From Candidatus Melainabacteria bacterium (GTDB lineage: Bacteria > Cyanobacteriota > Vampirovibrionia > LMEP-6097), in assembly GCA_018695135.1 (NCBI GenBank), contig JABHOV010000056.1:1-32216 (forward strand): a stretch of 32,216 nucleotides of DNA, written 5' to 3'. Below the pieces are notes generated by a model. The model did no database searches and was not told the DNA's origin. It worked only from the letters and a program-made list of their open reading frames with translations. This document shows positions 1-9,478 of the stretch, piece by piece. Position numbers and translations under genes: made by a program. Position 1 is the first letter of the stretch; the number at the start of each line of letters is the position of its first letter.

Positions 1-1188
1 AATATTTTGATGCATCACACCGTAACGCAATATCTCCAGATTCTTTAAACCAGGGATCATAGAAAAGACTCGTGTTTGCTCACCCCACTTAAGATTAGTT
101 TGAAAACCAACAATGTTGTAAAGTGACGCTGCCACATTATCCTGACGCAACTGCACCACCGCAACAGCCTGACGATCTGGATGTCGAGGATCGGTTAAAC
201 CAACTGGCTTGAGAGGTCCGAAGCACATTGTTTGACTGCCTCTCTCAGCGATTGCCTCTATAGGCATGCAACCCTCAAAGAATTTAACAGTCTTGCCCTT
301 TTGTCCAACTTCTGCGTTACGCTCAGTTTTCGTAGTATTACGGGGCTTCTGTTCCTCATTTGATGACTCTTTGTTTTCACCATCCCTGAACATCTCCGGC
401 TCAGTCAACTCAGCCTTCACACTCTTCGCGGGCCTTGAATTTGAACAAAATTGCTGCGGCTGTTGTTTCTCCATAGATTCTAGTTCAAAATCCTTCAATG
501 GCGCTCGTTCAGCTCCCATCAATGCTTCATAAAACGCATCAAACTCAGCCTGATCATAAAACGGACAATTAATATAGTCTGCAGTCTCGCCTTTATCATA
601 ACGAGAAGCCTTAAACGCTATATCCATATCAATTGATTCAGCACTTACAATAGGGCTAGCAGCGTCAAAGAAATGCAAAAAAGGCGAACTAGAATCAGAA
701 CCCGATTGGTTTAACAACTTAGTAATATTCTCAGCAAGATGCGGCGACGTCAGTGGCCCTGATGCCACTATCACAATCCCCTCTTCTTTAGTTAAGTCAT
801 CACGATACTCTTCTCTAACTAATTCAATACAAGGATGAGTAGTAATAGCATCTGTAATTATTTGCGCAAACAAATCTCTATCAACGGCAAGCGCTTGCCC
901 AGCTGGCACTTTGGCTTCTTTGGCCCCGCGAATAATCAAACTATCAAATTCTTGCATCTCATGGATCAAAACACCACGTGCTGTAGTCAAAAACTCAGAG
1001 CCCAGTGAATTAGAACAAACCAATTCAGCGAGGTTATCAGTATGATGCGCTGGAGTCTTGACCTTGGGGCGCATTTCATAGAGCTTAACTTTCCAATCAA
1101 GTCCTTGTTTTTGAATTCCTTGAGCTAATTGCCAAGCAGCTTCTGTGCCTGCAAGTCCTGCTCCTATAATTTTGATTGTTTTAGTCAT
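1..1188 (-). CDS. trmFO: TrmFO, folate/FAD-dependent tRNA (uracil-54-C5) methyltransferase, 3' end outside window
   Basis: TrmFO makes 5-methyluridine 54 in the tRNA T-loop using methylenetetrahydrofolate and FADH2 in the cytoplasm. The 396 visible residues start with the dinucleotide-binding motif [13 protein letters not shown] (7-19), followed by family hallmarks [13 protein letters not shown] (39-51), [12 protein letters not shown] (55-66), [13 protein letters not shown] (93-105), FFEGCMPIE (303-311), FGPLKPVGL (323-331) and VVQLRQDN (344-351). The reading frame is open to the left edge. An unusual charged, low-complexity stretch of about 60 residues (roughly 238-302) lies between APLKDFE and KFFEGC, where typical TrmFO has only a few residues. 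The start ATG overlaps the stop of the upstream HD-domain gene by 4 bp (ATGA), so translation is probably coupled. Identification is firm; a role for the insertion is unknown. Confidence 0.96.
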   Translation of the reverse strand, partial: MTKTIKIIGAGLAGTEAAWQLAQGIQKQGLDWKVKLYEMRPKVKTPAHHTDNLAELVCSNSLGSEFLTTARGVLIHEMQEFDSLIIRGAKEAKVPAGQALAVDRDLFAQIITDAITTHPCIELVREEYRDDLTKEEGIVIVASGPLTSPHLAENITKLLNQSGSDSSSPFLHFFDAASPIVSAESIDMDIAFKASRYDKGETADYINCPFYDQAEFDAFYEALMGAERAPLKDFELESMEKQQPQQFCSNSRPAKSVKAELTEPEMFRDGENKESSNEEQKPRNTTKTERNAEVGQKGKTVKFFEGCMPIEAIAERGSQTMCFGPLKPVGLTDPRHPDRQAVAVVQLRQDNVAASLYNIVGFQTNLKWGEQTRVFSMIPGLKNLEILRYGVMHQNI

Positions 1189-2366
1189 GATGACGCTCCA
1201 TTCTTTTGCTCTATCAAGCCCAATAAGTATCGCACTCCACTTTGATAATAATTGTTCACGACTCTGGCAATCTCACTAACAATATCATTATCAAGACCTT
1301 CTGCCAGATCAAGCATATGATTGATTGGGTCCAAAGGATATTCAATTACACTAGTAATTTCCTCAGCCGTAAATTGTTCATCAATATGATGATCAAGAAT
1401 ATATGCGAAGGTCTCAAGCTTCTCAACAGCTCTAGCAAATGCAGCGGCAAAGCCTTTACCTTCTTCAAATGCTTCAAAGAAAACCATCAAACGATCTGTA
1501 GCAACTTGAGCCCTTGGTTTAATTTGATGCGGTTGATTACTCACATCATCTAAATACTTTTTAATATTGGTTATGGCATCATTACCATTGCTATCACCAA
1601 AAGCTTTCCTTCCATTATCCAAAAACTCTTGATACTTTTTAGAATCAGATCTCAGAGCAGAATCTATTTTAAAGAGTAGAAGATTCTTTGAAATTCTTTC
1701 TTCTAGCGCAATCCTGTCCTCGCGACTGTGGCGATCCGGCACCGCTCTTGCTTCACTGTCAGTAGTAAATTCCCCAAAAGCTTCCCCTGCATCATGAATC
1801 TTAATCATCCAGGCAACAATCTCTCCAAAACGGCTTTCAGGTTTAACTCCTGCATCTTGCATAAAACGCCAAGCCAAGTCTATCGATCCATCTAAATGCT
1901 GTTTCAAGCTTGGTTGTTTATTGATATAAGGACAATTACGAAAGCGTTTAGGTACAGCAAGATCATTATGCAAATCATCTAAAGCGTCAGAAAGCACTGA
2001 GCTATCAAAATCCTTAATATCAGAAATTACTTTTTCTCTAAGCCAGTTCGACTGATACGGGACTGGATAAACAGGATCAGCTCGCAACTCAGCTAGCGAA
2101 TGAGCCTCATCCAAATATCGTGGGTCAGAAAGCCTTAGATCACCTTCTGATTTAATTAAATCTGCCTGAATTGGAATAAAATTAATTACTTGCTGCAAAT
2201 TAGCATCTATATCAGGCTGCATCAAATCTTCTGCAGATCGTGATTCTCTTATTAAAGTAGGAGCAGGAATACCATGAGCCTCATCCAGTCTACGCTCCAC
2301 GGTTCTATGACCGAAGCCCATCAATTTGAGCAGTCTATCTTTCGCATCAAAGGACCCAATAACCAT
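1185..2366 (-). CDS. HD-domain phosphohydrolase-like protein
   Basis: This 393-residue protein has a divergent HD fold. A histidine in SLKQHLDGS (H157), the HD doublet in [18 protein letters not shown] (H191-D192) and the helix [12 protein letters not shown] (313-324) follow the spacing of YfbR/HD_3-type phosphohydrolases, in which H, HD and a later D bind the metal. The last acidic position looks like E315 rather than D, so activity is uncertain. The first 150 residues match nothing I recognise. The start has a good ribosome binding site (GGAG, 8 nt upstream of ATG) and a TATAAT box at 2390-2395, so it may be transcribed separately from the oxoprolinase that ends 52 bp upstream. It overlaps trmFO by 4 bp, which suggests co-expression. 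The substrate is unknown. Confidence 0.7.
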   Translation of the reverse strand: MVIGSFDAKDRLLKLMGFGHRTVERRLDEAHGIPAPTLIRESRSAEDLMQPDIDANLQQVINFIPIQADLIKSEGDLRLSDPRYLDEAHSLAELRADPVYPVPYQSNWLREKVISDIKDFDSSVLSDALDDLHNDLAVPKRFRNCPYINKQPSLKQHLDGSIDLAWRFMQDAGVKPESRFGEIVAWMIKIHDAGEAFGEFTTDSEARAVPDRHSREDRIALEERISKNLLLFKIDSALRSDSKKYQEFLDNGRKAFGDSNGNDAITNIKKYLDDVSNQPHQIKPRAQVATDRLMVFFEAFEEGKGFAAAFARAVEKLETFAYILDHHIDEQFTAEEITSVIEYPLDPINHMLDLAEGLDNDIVSEIARVVNNYYQSGVRYLLGLIEQKNGASS

Positions 2367-2389
2367 AAATCTCTCTCCAATTACCTAGC

Positions 2390-2395
2390 ATTATA
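2390..2395 (-). promoter_or_regulatory. -10 box for the HD-domain gene
   Basis: TATAAT on the minus strand lies 23 bases before the ATG at 2366, with a GGAG ribosome binding site between them. This is a conventional leadered start, unlike many other genes in the window. Confidence 0.5.
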
Positions 2396-2418
2396 TATTA
2401 GCAAGCTCCTTGACCACA

Positions 2419-5400
2419 TTAGTCATGGTTTGTTATTTTACCATAAGCACCAGCACCAGGGGTCAAAACCCTCAATCTATCAGTCTTTTTGACCTCAATA
2501 GAAGTCTTGCCCTCAAGTTTAAGACTAGGCGCGTCAGCCTTATCAAGCCAGTTCTCCCCCTTGGCTCCGTCTTCCCCGCCCTCAAGGCCATAAGGAGCAT
2601 AAACTCTTCTCTCTGTTAAAACTGAGACTTGCAAGTTATCAAGAAACTCAAAAACTCTCACAAGACCATCTCCACCATTAAATTTACCCTTGCCTCCTGA
2701 ACCCTGGCGAATAGAAAACTCCCTAAGAATCACTGAGTATCTTGTTTCAAGAATCTCTGGATCCGTAATTCTTGTATTAGTCATATGAGTATGAACGCCA
2801 GAAGCTCCATGCCAAGTAGGTCCAGCACCTGAGCCGCCGCCAATAGTTTCATAGTAACCAAAGTGCTCATTACCAAAAGAGATATTGTTCATGCAACCTT
2901 GCGAAGCAGCGCAAGTGCCAAAGGCTTTGAAGATCACATCGACAATTCTTTGACTAGTAAGTACATTACCTGCAACTACCGCTGCATCATCTGGTGGTTT
3001 CAATAACGAGCCCTCCGGAATAATAATTGTAATTGGTTTCAAACAACCTTGATTGAGCGGGATCTCTTTATTGATCATGGCTCTAAGTGCATAAAGAATC
3101 GCCGAACTAGTAACCGCTTCTGGTGTATTGAGATTATTTTTGAGCCGTGCAGCAGTGCCAGTGAAATCAAAGATAGCTGAACCTGTTGTTTGATCGATTT
3201 CTACTTTGAGTTTAATTATAGAGCCATCATCAAGATAGTCTTGAGCCTCTAGACTGGATTGCTTGATACCTGTTAATGACGTACGCACCGCATTCTCCGC
3301 TGTCTTTTGAATCTCCATCATATAGAAGAATACTTGCTCTTGTCCAAACTCCTTGATAAGAGCTTCAATCAACTCTATACCTTTTTTGTTTGCGGCTACT
3401 TGTGCTCTCAGGTCAGAAATATTGTCTTCAAGTGTTCTTGAGGAAGCTAACAATTCGCGCAAACTTGTTTCTTGAAATTCTCCAGCATCAACTAATTTAA
3501 AACTCTTGATTGCCACTCCTTCTTGATCCAAACTCGTTGAGAAACTAGGCATCGAACCAGGACTAATACCACCGATATCTGCGTGGTGAGCGCGATTGGC
3601 GACGTAGAAGATAGGCTCAGCATCAGCAAATACTGGTGTGATCACTGTTAAATCAGGCAAATGTGAGCCGCCCATGGCAGGATGATTTGTCAAAAAACTA
3701 TCGCCAGGCATAAACTCAGTATTTTCAATTTGTTTCTGTACGGCGTGTCCCATTGACCCTAAATGGACGGGTTGATGCGGTGCGTTAGCAACAAGAGCTG
3801 CATCCTTATCAAAAATCGCACAAGAAAAATCAAGCCGTTCTTTGATGTTAGTTGAGATAGAAGTCTTTTGTAGAGAGCGTCCCATTTGCTCAGCGATAGA
3901 CATAAAGCGGTTGGCAAAGATTGTCAAGCTGATGGGGTCAACTTGAGGGAAATTGGGAGGGGGCAGGCGGGAAAGGGGCTGTACATTAATCTCAAGGTCG
4001 CCTTGTTGATTCAAAATTGCAAGGGAATTAGGCTCAACAATTATAGTTGCCGTGTCTTGCATGATGATAGCTGGACCTTGAATCTCCTGACCTTGAGTTA
4101 AATTATCAAAAATATAAACCGGAGCTTGTTGCCACTTATCAAAATAGATTTGAGTTACAGTAGCCTGGATTGCTTCGCTATCGCTCGCAATGACAATGGG
4201 ATTTCTAATGACAGCCGAAGACTTAACAAGCCTTACCCTCACATCATCAACCAAAATCTCTCTATCTGTTAAATCAAAACCAAACTCTCGAAGATATTGT
4301 TCTTTAAAAGCCCTGGTGTAATCTCTATCCTCAGGCTCTTTGATCATGAATTGCGTATCAGTGCCTTGATAACGCAGATTGAGATATTTAATAATTATAC
4401 ACTGTTTAATTATTTCAATCCCTTCAAGTAAAGAAGAAAACTCTGCTTCAAGCTCTGGATTGCTGCGTCGCAGCTCCGCTGCTCCTCGCAATAACGCTGG
4501 TTTTTGCCTTTCAACCACTTCATCGGCCAATGCAAGCCCATAGGCAGATAGTATCCCTGAATACTTATGAATAATCACCTTGGTAATCCCAAGGTCTCTA
4601 GCAATAGCACAGGCATGCTGACCACCAGCCCCGCCAAAACAAGCAAGACTATGAGTTTTAATATCATGTCCTTTCATAATTGAAATCTCTCTTATTGGTC
4701 TTGCCATTATTTCATTCGCTACTGTTACAAAACCCTGGGCAATTTCTTCAACAGTCAAATCTAAATTATTCTCCTGGCGCAAGTTCTCAAAAGCACTAAT
4801 CGCAGCAGCTTTATCAAGCGGCTGATCAGCGTTCTCTCCAAAGACCTTAGGGAAATACTCTGGGATCAATCGCCCCAGAACCAAGTTAGCATCTGTGATT
4901 GCAAGATGCCCGCCCTTGCCATAAGAAACCGGACCAGGGTCAGCACCAGCACTCTCTGGTCCCACCCTAAACATACCGTTGTCATAAAACAATCTTGAAC
5001 CACCACCAGCAGCTACCGTTTTGATGTCAAGTTGCGGTGCTTGAATTCGGTGACCGTTGATCACTGATGCAAAACTCATTTCAAATTCATCAGCATAACG
5101 CGATACATCTGTTGAAGTGCCGCCCATATCAAAGCCAATCACTGGATTAGCACGTCCACTAGCACTCCCCAGTGACGAAAGTGCCACCACACCTCCAGCT
5201 GGACCTGACAGAATAGAGTTATAACCAGCAAAACTTTCAACCCTTGTCAAACCAGCATCAGACTTCATAAACATCAACTCTGTCTTGGCTAAGCTATCAC
5301 TAAAACCATTCTTGAAATTATTTACATACTGTTGTAAAACAGGACTCAAATAAGCATCGATACAAGTGGTATCAGCACGTGGCACTATTTTGATCATTGG

Positions 5401-6018
5401 ACTAATTTCTGAAGAAATAGAGACTTGCTTGAAACCCATTGACAGAGCAAGGTCCTTAAGTGTCAACTCATGCTGAGGATGGGCATAAGAATGGATCAAA
5501 GCTATAGCCAGATTATCAATGCCTGCATCTAGCAGCTCTTGTAATTGCTTGCAAGCTTGATCTAGATCTAATTCTTTTTCAACTCCACTAGCCAAAACTC
5601 TCTCATCTAGCTCTATCACACGCGAATAAAGCTGCTGAGCTTTTATAATTTCAAGATCAAAGATCTTAGGACGGTTTTGATAAGCAATTTCTAGTAGATC
5701 AGCAAAGCCTTTAGTTGTTACGAATGCGAATTTAGCTCCTTGATGTTCAAGCAAAGCATTAGTCGCAACAGTAGTACCCATTCTAATAGTTTCTATATGA
5801 TAATGATCACAACTTGCAGGGAATTGTTTATAGGGATCTTTTAAGATAGCCAAGTCATGATCCTGCAACAAGACTCTACGAATCGCTTCCCGAGGAGCAT
5901 CTGCATAATTCATTGGATCTTCCGACAATAATTTAACGACTCTAGAACCTGTGCTTGTAAGTACATAGCAATCTGTAAAAGTGCCCCCCCTATCAACAAA
6001 AAATTGATATTTCTTCAT
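2419..6018 (-). CDS. Fused hydantoinase A/B-type 5-oxoprolinase (ATP-hydrolysing)
   Basis: At 1199 residues this is the single-chain OPLAH-type 5-oxoprolinase, which cleaves 5-oxoproline to glutamate using ATP in the cytosol. The HyuA half shows FFVDRGGTFTDCYV (6-19), RMGTTVATNALLE (79-91), LSGPAGGVVAL (270-280) and GFDMGGTSTDVSRY (295-308). The HyuB half begins near residue 690 and includes LVANAPHQPVHLGSM, SFLTNHPAMGGSHLPD and a glycine-rich end. Two stretches look inserted: LLRGAAELRRSNPE (near 509-522) and IVIASDSEAIQATVT (608-622). Both coincide with palindromic repeat copies in the DNA. The start overlaps the kbl stop by 4 bp (ATGA). N-methylhydantoinase or acetophenone carboxylase relatives cannot be excluded, but the fused form argues for 5-oxoprolinase. 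Confidence 0.88.
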   Translation of the reverse strand: MKKYQFFVDRGGTFTDCYVLTSTGSRVVKLLSEDPMNYADAPREAIRRVLLQDHDLAILKDPYKQFPASCDHYHIETIRMGTTVATNALLEHQGAKFAFVTTKGFADLLEIAYQNRPKIFDLEIIKAQQLYSRVIELDERVLASGVEKELDLDQACKQLQELLDAGIDNLAIALIHSYAHPQHELTLKDLALSMGFKQVSISSEISPMIKIVPRADTTCIDAYLSPVLQQYVNNFKNGFSDSLAKTELMFMKSDAGLTRVESFAGYNSILSGPAGGVVALSSLGSASGRANPVIGFDMGGTSTDVSRYADEFEMSFASVINGHRIQAPQLDIKTVAAGGGSRLFYDNGMFRVGPESAGADPGPVSYGKGGHLAITDANLVLGRLIPEYFPKVFGENADQPLDKAAAISAFENLRQENNLDLTVEEIAQGFVTVANEIMARPIREISIMKGHDIKTHSLACFGGAGGQHACAIARDLGITKVIIHKYSGILSAYGLALADEVVERQKPALLRGAAELRRSNPELEAEFSSLLEGIEIIKQCIIIKYLNLRYQGTDTQFMIKEPEDRDYTRAFKEQYLREFGFDLTDREILVDDVRVRLVKSSAVIRNPIVIASDSEAIQATVTQIYFDKWQQAPVYIFDNLTQGQEIQGPAIIMQDTATIIVEPNSLAILNQQGDLEINVQPLSRLPPPNFPQVDPISLTIFANRFMSIAEQMGRSLQKTSISTNIKERLDFSCAIFDKDAALVANAPHQPVHLGSMGHAVQKQIENTEFMPGDSFLTNHPAMGGSHLPDLTVITPVFADAEPIFYVANRAHHADIGGISPGSMPSFSTSLDQEGVAIKSFKLVDAGEFQETSLRELLASSRTLEDNISDLRAQVAANKKGIELIEALIKEFGQEQVFFYMMEIQKTAENAVRTSLTGIKQSSLEAQDYLDDGSIIKLKVEIDQTTGSAIFDFTGTAARLKNNLNTPEAVTSSAILYALRAMINKEIPLNQGCLKPITIIIPEGSLLKPPDDAAVVAGNVLTSQRIVDVIFKAFGTCAASQGCMNNISFGNEHFGYYETIGGGSGAGPTWHGASGVHTHMTNTRITDPEILETRYSVILREFSIRQGSGGKGKFNGGDGLVRVFEFLDNLQVSVLTERRVYAPYGLEGGEDGAKGENWLDKADAPSLKLEGKTSIEVKKTDRLRVLTPGAGAYGKITNHD
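4165..4200. repeat. Protein-embedded palindromic repeat, copy A (in 5-oxoprolinase)
   Basis: The plus strand starts CTGGATTGCTTC and ends CTCGCAATGAC, the same edges as the hemH-tail repeat at 24625-24656 with a different core. It encodes the extra peptide IVIASDSEAIQAT in frame. Confidence 0.7.
4455..4496. repeat. Protein-embedded palindromic repeat, copy B (in 5-oxoprolinase)
   Basis: CTGGATTGC and CCTCGCAATAACG flank a GC-rich hairpin core. The edges match copies at 4165 and 24625, and the reading frame of the 5-oxoprolinase continues through it, adding about 14 residues. Confidence 0.7.
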
Positions 6019-7193
6019 AGATACTTCTTTAAAGCCGCTACCAATCTATCCAAATCCTCAGTACTATGAATCGCTGAGACCTGCACTCTAATGCGAGCTT
6101 TGCCTAATGGCACAACTGGATAGCAAAAACCAACAACATAAATACCTTCCTGATAAAGCTTCTGAGCAACAGCCATTGCTTTGACCTCATCATAAATCAT
6201 CACCGGCACAATAGCATGCTCACCTGGCACAATATCGATTCCAGCTTCTGTTAGTTTCTCTCTAAGGTATTTGCTATTTGTTTGAACTTGGGCTATCAGT
6301 TCAGAACCCTTGTTGAGCAGTTCTAAGACCTTGATTTCTGTCCAGACAATTGCCGGAGCTAGTGAGTTAGAAAAAAGATAAGGTCTAGATCTTTGTCTCA
6401 AAAGATCAGCAATACTACTATGACAAGCAGTAAACCCCCCAGAAGCCCCTCCCAGAGCCTTGCCAAAGGTACCAGTAACAATATCTATTTTGCCAAAAAC
6501 ATCACAATGCTCAGCTGTCCCTCGACCACTCTTACCAACAAAACCTGTTGCATGAGAATCATCAACCATAACAAGTGCATTATATTTTTCTGCTAATTCG
6601 ACTATTTTGGAGAGATTAGCAATAACTCCATCCATACTAAAAACACCATCTGTAACAATCAAACGTATACGACTTGTTTCGCTCTCTATCAGCAAAGCCT
6701 CAAGCTGCTCCATGTCATTATTCTCATAGAGCTTACGTTCTGCCTTACAAAGCCTAATACCGTCAATAATGCTCGCATGATTAAGCTTGTCACTAATAAC
6801 CACATCTTCTTTATTCAATAGCGTTTCAAACAAACCACCATTGGCATCAAAACAAGAGGAATAAAGTACAGCATCCTGGCAACCAACAAATTCAGCGACC
6901 TTTTGTTCTAACTCTCTATGAATAGTCTGGGTACCACAAATAAACCTAACAGAGTTAAGTCCAAAACCATAATTATCAAGTCCATCTTTTGCAAAATCAA
7001 CCAGCTGCTTGGAGCCGCCAAGACCAAGATAGTTATTCGCGCACAAGTTCAAAAAAGTCGCCTCTTTTTTATCAGCAGCAATAGTTTGTATCTCGCGCCC
7101 TTGAGTAGAACTAATCAATCGCTCTGTTTTATAAATACCCTTGGCTTTAATTGCTTCAAGTTCTTGTTCAAAGAGTGAGATGGGATTGGACAT
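6015..7193 (-). CDS. kbl: 2-amino-3-ketobutyrate CoA ligase (glycine C-acetyltransferase)
   Basis: This is a PLP enzyme of the alpha-oxoamine synthase family that cleaves 2-amino-3-ketobutyrate with CoA to glycine and acetyl-CoA, the second step of threonine degradation. The 392 residues match family length. Visible motifs are NLCANNYLGLGG (48-59), NSVRFICGTQTIHRELE, VMVDDSHATGFVGKSGRGT and the PLP-lysine segment DIVTGTFGKALGGASGG (lysine near 240). The partner enzyme, threonine dehydrogenase, is encoded divergently just upstream. The ATG lies exactly six bases after a TATAAT box and has no Shine-Dalgarno sequence, so the mRNA is probably leaderless. It overlaps the downstream 5-oxoprolinase by 4 bp. 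Confidence 0.95.
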   Translation of the reverse strand: MSNPISLFEQELEAIKAKGIYKTERLISSTQGREIQTIAADKKEATFLNLCANNYLGLGGSKQLVDFAKDGLDNYGFGLNSVRFICGTQTIHRELEQKVAEFVGCQDAVLYSSCFDANGGLFETLLNKEDVVISDKLNHASIIDGIRLCKAERKLYENNDMEQLEALLIESETSRIRLIVTDGVFSMDGVIANLSKIVELAEKYNALVMVDDSHATGFVGKSGRGTAEHCDVFGKIDIVTGTFGKALGGASGGFTACHSSIADLLRQRSRPYLFSNSLAPAIVWTEIKVLELLNKGSELIAQVQTNSKYLREKLTEAGIDIVPGEHAIVPVMIYDEVKAMAVAQKLYQEGIYVVGFCYPVVPLGKARIRVQVSAIHSTEDLDRLVAALKKYL

Positions 7194-7199
7194 CGTTCA

Positions 7200-7205
7200 A
7201 TTATA
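7200..7205 (-). promoter_or_regulatory. kbl -10 box, leaderless geometry
   Basis: AGTGAGT is followed by TATAAT, then TGAACG, then ATG on the minus strand. Transcription should start at or next to the A of the start codon. The box lies at the outer edge of the palindromic element between kbl and tdh. Confidence 0.7.
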
Positions 7206-7214
7206 ACTCACTAT

Positions 7215-7383
7215 GGTCGCTTCGCTCCCGGCTGTGGTCGCCTTTTAGGCTCTCTGGTTGCGCTTCGCTGCCTCTGATGTTTAATGTTTTCAAGCAGGCA
7301 TCTTTGATGCTGCAAACAGTCCTAGCTTTGCTAGGACGCAACCAGGGAGCCTAAAGGCGACCACAGCCGGGAGCGAAGCGACC
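7215..7383. repeat. Palindromic intergenic element between kbl and tdh
   Basis: Arms 7215-7262 and 7337-7383 are inverted copies of about 47 bp, differing by one indel and one substitution. The interior holds short hairpins: GCATC-TTT-GATGC at 7298-7310 and TCCTAGC-TTT-GCTAGGA at 7320-7336. A 29-bp block at 7317-7345 recurs identically at 31979-32007. Both outer edges run into the -10 boxes of the divergent genes. Confidence 0.85.
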
Positions 7384-7405
7384 TAAAGTAGCGAACGAAG
7401 TGAGC

Positions 7406-7411
7406 TATACT
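7406..7411 (+). promoter_or_regulatory. tdh -10 box, leaderless geometry
   Basis: AGTGAGC, TATACT, TTGATA and ATG follow one another without gaps. The six-base spacing predicts a leaderless tdh mRNA and supports ATG 7418 over an in-frame GTG at 7400 that would lie upstream of the promoter box. Confidence 0.7.
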
Positions 7412-7417
7412 TTGATA

Positions 7418-8440
7418 ATGAAAGCCCTCGTTAAAAAATCAGCTGCCAAAGGTATTTGGATGGAAGATGTACCACTACCTAAGCCTGGACTCAATGAGGT
7501 TCTAATCAAAGTCATCAAAACAGCGATATGCGGGACTGACTTGCATATTTACAAATGGGATGAATGGTCACAAAAAAACATTAAAGTCCCAAGAGTAATA
7601 GGACACGAGTTTTCTGGAATTATCACTGAGCTTGGTGAGGCTGTACAACATTTTGAACTTGGCGATAGAGTAACTGCTGAGGGGCATATTGTTTGTGGTA
7701 TTTGTAGAAATTGCAAAAGAGGTATAACTCATCTTTGTGCAAATACAATCGGCATAGGTATTCATCGTGATGGAGCCTTTGCTGAATACATTAGCGTTCC
7801 AGCAGCCAACCTAGTTAAATTAGACGCTGCGATCTCTGACGATATTGCAGCAATCTTCGATCCCTTTGGTAATGCGGTACATGCCGTGCTGTCTTTCCCA
7901 ATGGTCGGCGAAGATGTGCTTATTACCGGTGCTGGTTTAATTGGCAACATGGCTGTAGCTGTTTGCAAAGCAGTTGGTGCCCGCAACATAGTAGTTACTG
8001 ACGTCAATGACTATAGATTAGAAATTGCCAAAAAAATGGGTGCAACACGAACCATCAATCCTCAAAGAGAAAAACTCGACAAAGTAATGAATGAATTATC
8101 CATGACTAATGGTTTTGATATCGGACTAGAAATGTCAGGTTCTGCTGATGCCTTTAACTCTATGCTTAAATATATGTTCCACGGCGGCAAAGTCGCTCTA
8201 TTAGGGCTATTGCCAAGCTCCACACAAATCGACTGGGATAATGTGATCTTCAAAGGATTACAACTCAAAGGTATCTATGGCAGAGAGATGTTTGAGACTT
8301 GGTACAAAATGGAACAGCTCATTAAAGGCGGTATCGATATTTCACCTATCATTAGTCATAATTATTCAATTGAAGAATTTCAACAAGGTTTTGAAATTAT
8401 GGAATCAGGCAATTGCGGCAAAGTCATCCTTGAGTGGTAA
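7418..8440 (+). CDS. tdh: L-threonine 3-dehydrogenase
   Basis: A zinc- and NAD-dependent medium-chain dehydrogenase that oxidises L-threonine to 2-amino-3-ketobutyrate, the substrate of the divergent kbl product. The 340 residues are close to the E. coli Tdh length (341), and the match runs end to end: [32 protein letters not shown] with the catalytic cysteine, VIGHEFSG, structural zinc cysteines in [36 protein letters not shown] for NAD binding, and [16 protein letters not shown] 7418 gives the canonical MKAL N-terminus. The stop codon directly abuts the stop of the convergent hypothetical gene at 8441, leaving no room for a separate terminator. Confidence 0.97.
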   Translation: MKALVKKSAAKGIWMEDVPLPKPGLNEVLIKVIKTAICGTDLHIYKWDEWSQKNIKVPRVIGHEFSGIITELGEAVQHFELGDRVTAEGHIVCGICRNCKRGITHLCANTIGIGIHRDGAFAEYISVPAANLVKLDAAISDDIAAIFDPFGNAVHAVLSFPMVGEDVLITGAGLIGNMAVAVCKAVGARNIVVTDVNDYRLEIAKKMGATRTINPQREKLDKVMNELSMTNGFDIGLEMSGSADAFNSMLKYMFHGGKVALLGLLPSSTQIDWDNVIFKGLQLKGIYGREMFETWYKMEQLIKGGIDISPIISHNYSIEEFQQGFEIMESGNCGKVILEW

Positions 8441-9478
8441 TCAAGCTGCCTGTGCTAGCAATTCTGACTTTTTAACATTGTCGTTAAATAGATACGTACC
8501 ATCCACCTGTCTACGTGTCATTAAACCAAAACAATACAAACCACCGTTATAGAACGGCATAATCATATTGTCAATAATATCCTGAGTTTCTTTATTTGAA
8601 ATAAATCGCTTGATAGTATCACCAACTGCATGTAATAAATAGCAAACTCCAACGCCTCTTGCAGACGGGTCTTTCTCAAACAATAATCCAATATCTGCAA
8701 GTATCCCAGCGGCATTTCTAAAAATACCCAAGACTCTATTTAATAAATTTCGTTTAGTACCATTCAAAAGTGCCAGCCCACTAATAAGCATTTGAGCGTG
8801 CGAAGCGACTGCTAAAGTATGTCCTGCATCATTTTCCCCACCAAGAAGATCTTTTTTAAATCCTTTAAAATCACCTTTAAACAATTTATTAAGCCCACCA
8901 TTGATCCAAGCCTCTTTGAAGAATTCGATACTAACATCGATATTGGCAATGAAGTTGTCTTTGAGGCTAAGTCCCTTTTTGACCCGAGGTAAATTAATTG
9001 AATGCAGTTGGTTAAAAGCTGAACTTAAACCTCTAAACAAATGGTAATGATTTAAATCAACAAAAGTATTCATTATAGGTTCAGCTATTCTACCAATAAA
9101 ATCAAAAGTGAAATTATTTTTGAGAGCTTCATAAGCCAAACTCAGATAGACAGAGGAATTGATCAACTTGGTAAATCTTGTAGAATTAGCGGCCCATGCT
9201 TTACCTTTCGTTGCATGAGCTTTAGATTTAGAAAGCATAGTCGCTGTTGCCAAATGCCAAAGAGACGATAAACCATAAGCCCAAGGTGGCATTTTGTTTC
9301 TAACCAAATCCTGCCAAGAGTTTTTTGCAGCCGGCTTGGCTGGCTTCTGCTTAATTGGCTCTTGATGAAGCTGCGGATCTATAGCAGTAGAAGCTTGCTC
9401 AACAAAAGCAATGCCTGGCTTGGTATCAAAATCATTTGATACTAATGCTGTTTGCGAATTAAGCTGTGCTAGAGTCAT
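8441..9478 (-). CDS. Hypothetical protein, paralogue of the upstream gene
   Basis: I do not recognise this 345-residue family. The first 80 residues are polar with a KQKPAKPAAKN linker. The rest is predicted helical, with amphipathic or moderately hydrophobic segments such as SSVYLSLAYEAL and AQMLISGLALL, but no convincing transmembrane helix. It ends in KKSELLAQAA. The gene immediately upstream ends in SELLAQQVA, and the two can be aligned loosely along the body: a KPAA linker, an NKM(V)..PF/PW segment, then GKEQVPTLIRDVAGIAMDI against GTKRNLLNRVLGIFRNAAGILADI. They are probably old tandem duplicates. The start overlaps the upstream stop by 4 bp (ATGA), so they form one translationally coupled unit. 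No function can be assigned. Confidence 0.7.
   Translation of the reverse strand: MTLAQLNSQTALVSNDFDTKPGIAFVEQASTAIDPQLHQEPIKQKPAKPAAKNSWQDLVRNKMPPWAYGLSSLWHLATATMLSKSKAHATKGKAWAANSTRFTKLINSSVYLSLAYEALKNNFTFDFIGRIAEPIMNTFVDLNHYHLFRGLSSAFNQLHSINLPRVKKGLSLKDNFIANIDVSIEFFKEAWINGGLNKLFKGDFKGFKKDLLGGENDAGHTLAVASHAQMLISGLALLNGTKRNLLNRVLGIFRNAAGILADIGLLFEKDPSARGVGVCYLLHAVGDTIKRFISNKETQDIIDNMIMPFYNGGLYCFGLMTRRQVDGTYLFNDNVKKSELLAQAA

Noticed and set aside
266-532. Plus-strand open frame of 88 codons
   Set aside because: It is antisense to trmFO; the TrmFO frame continues through with family motifs on both sides.
7400-7417. GTG start adding six residues to tdh
   Set aside because: The GTG lies upstream of the TATACT box, and ATG 7418 gives the canonical MKAL start of the family.
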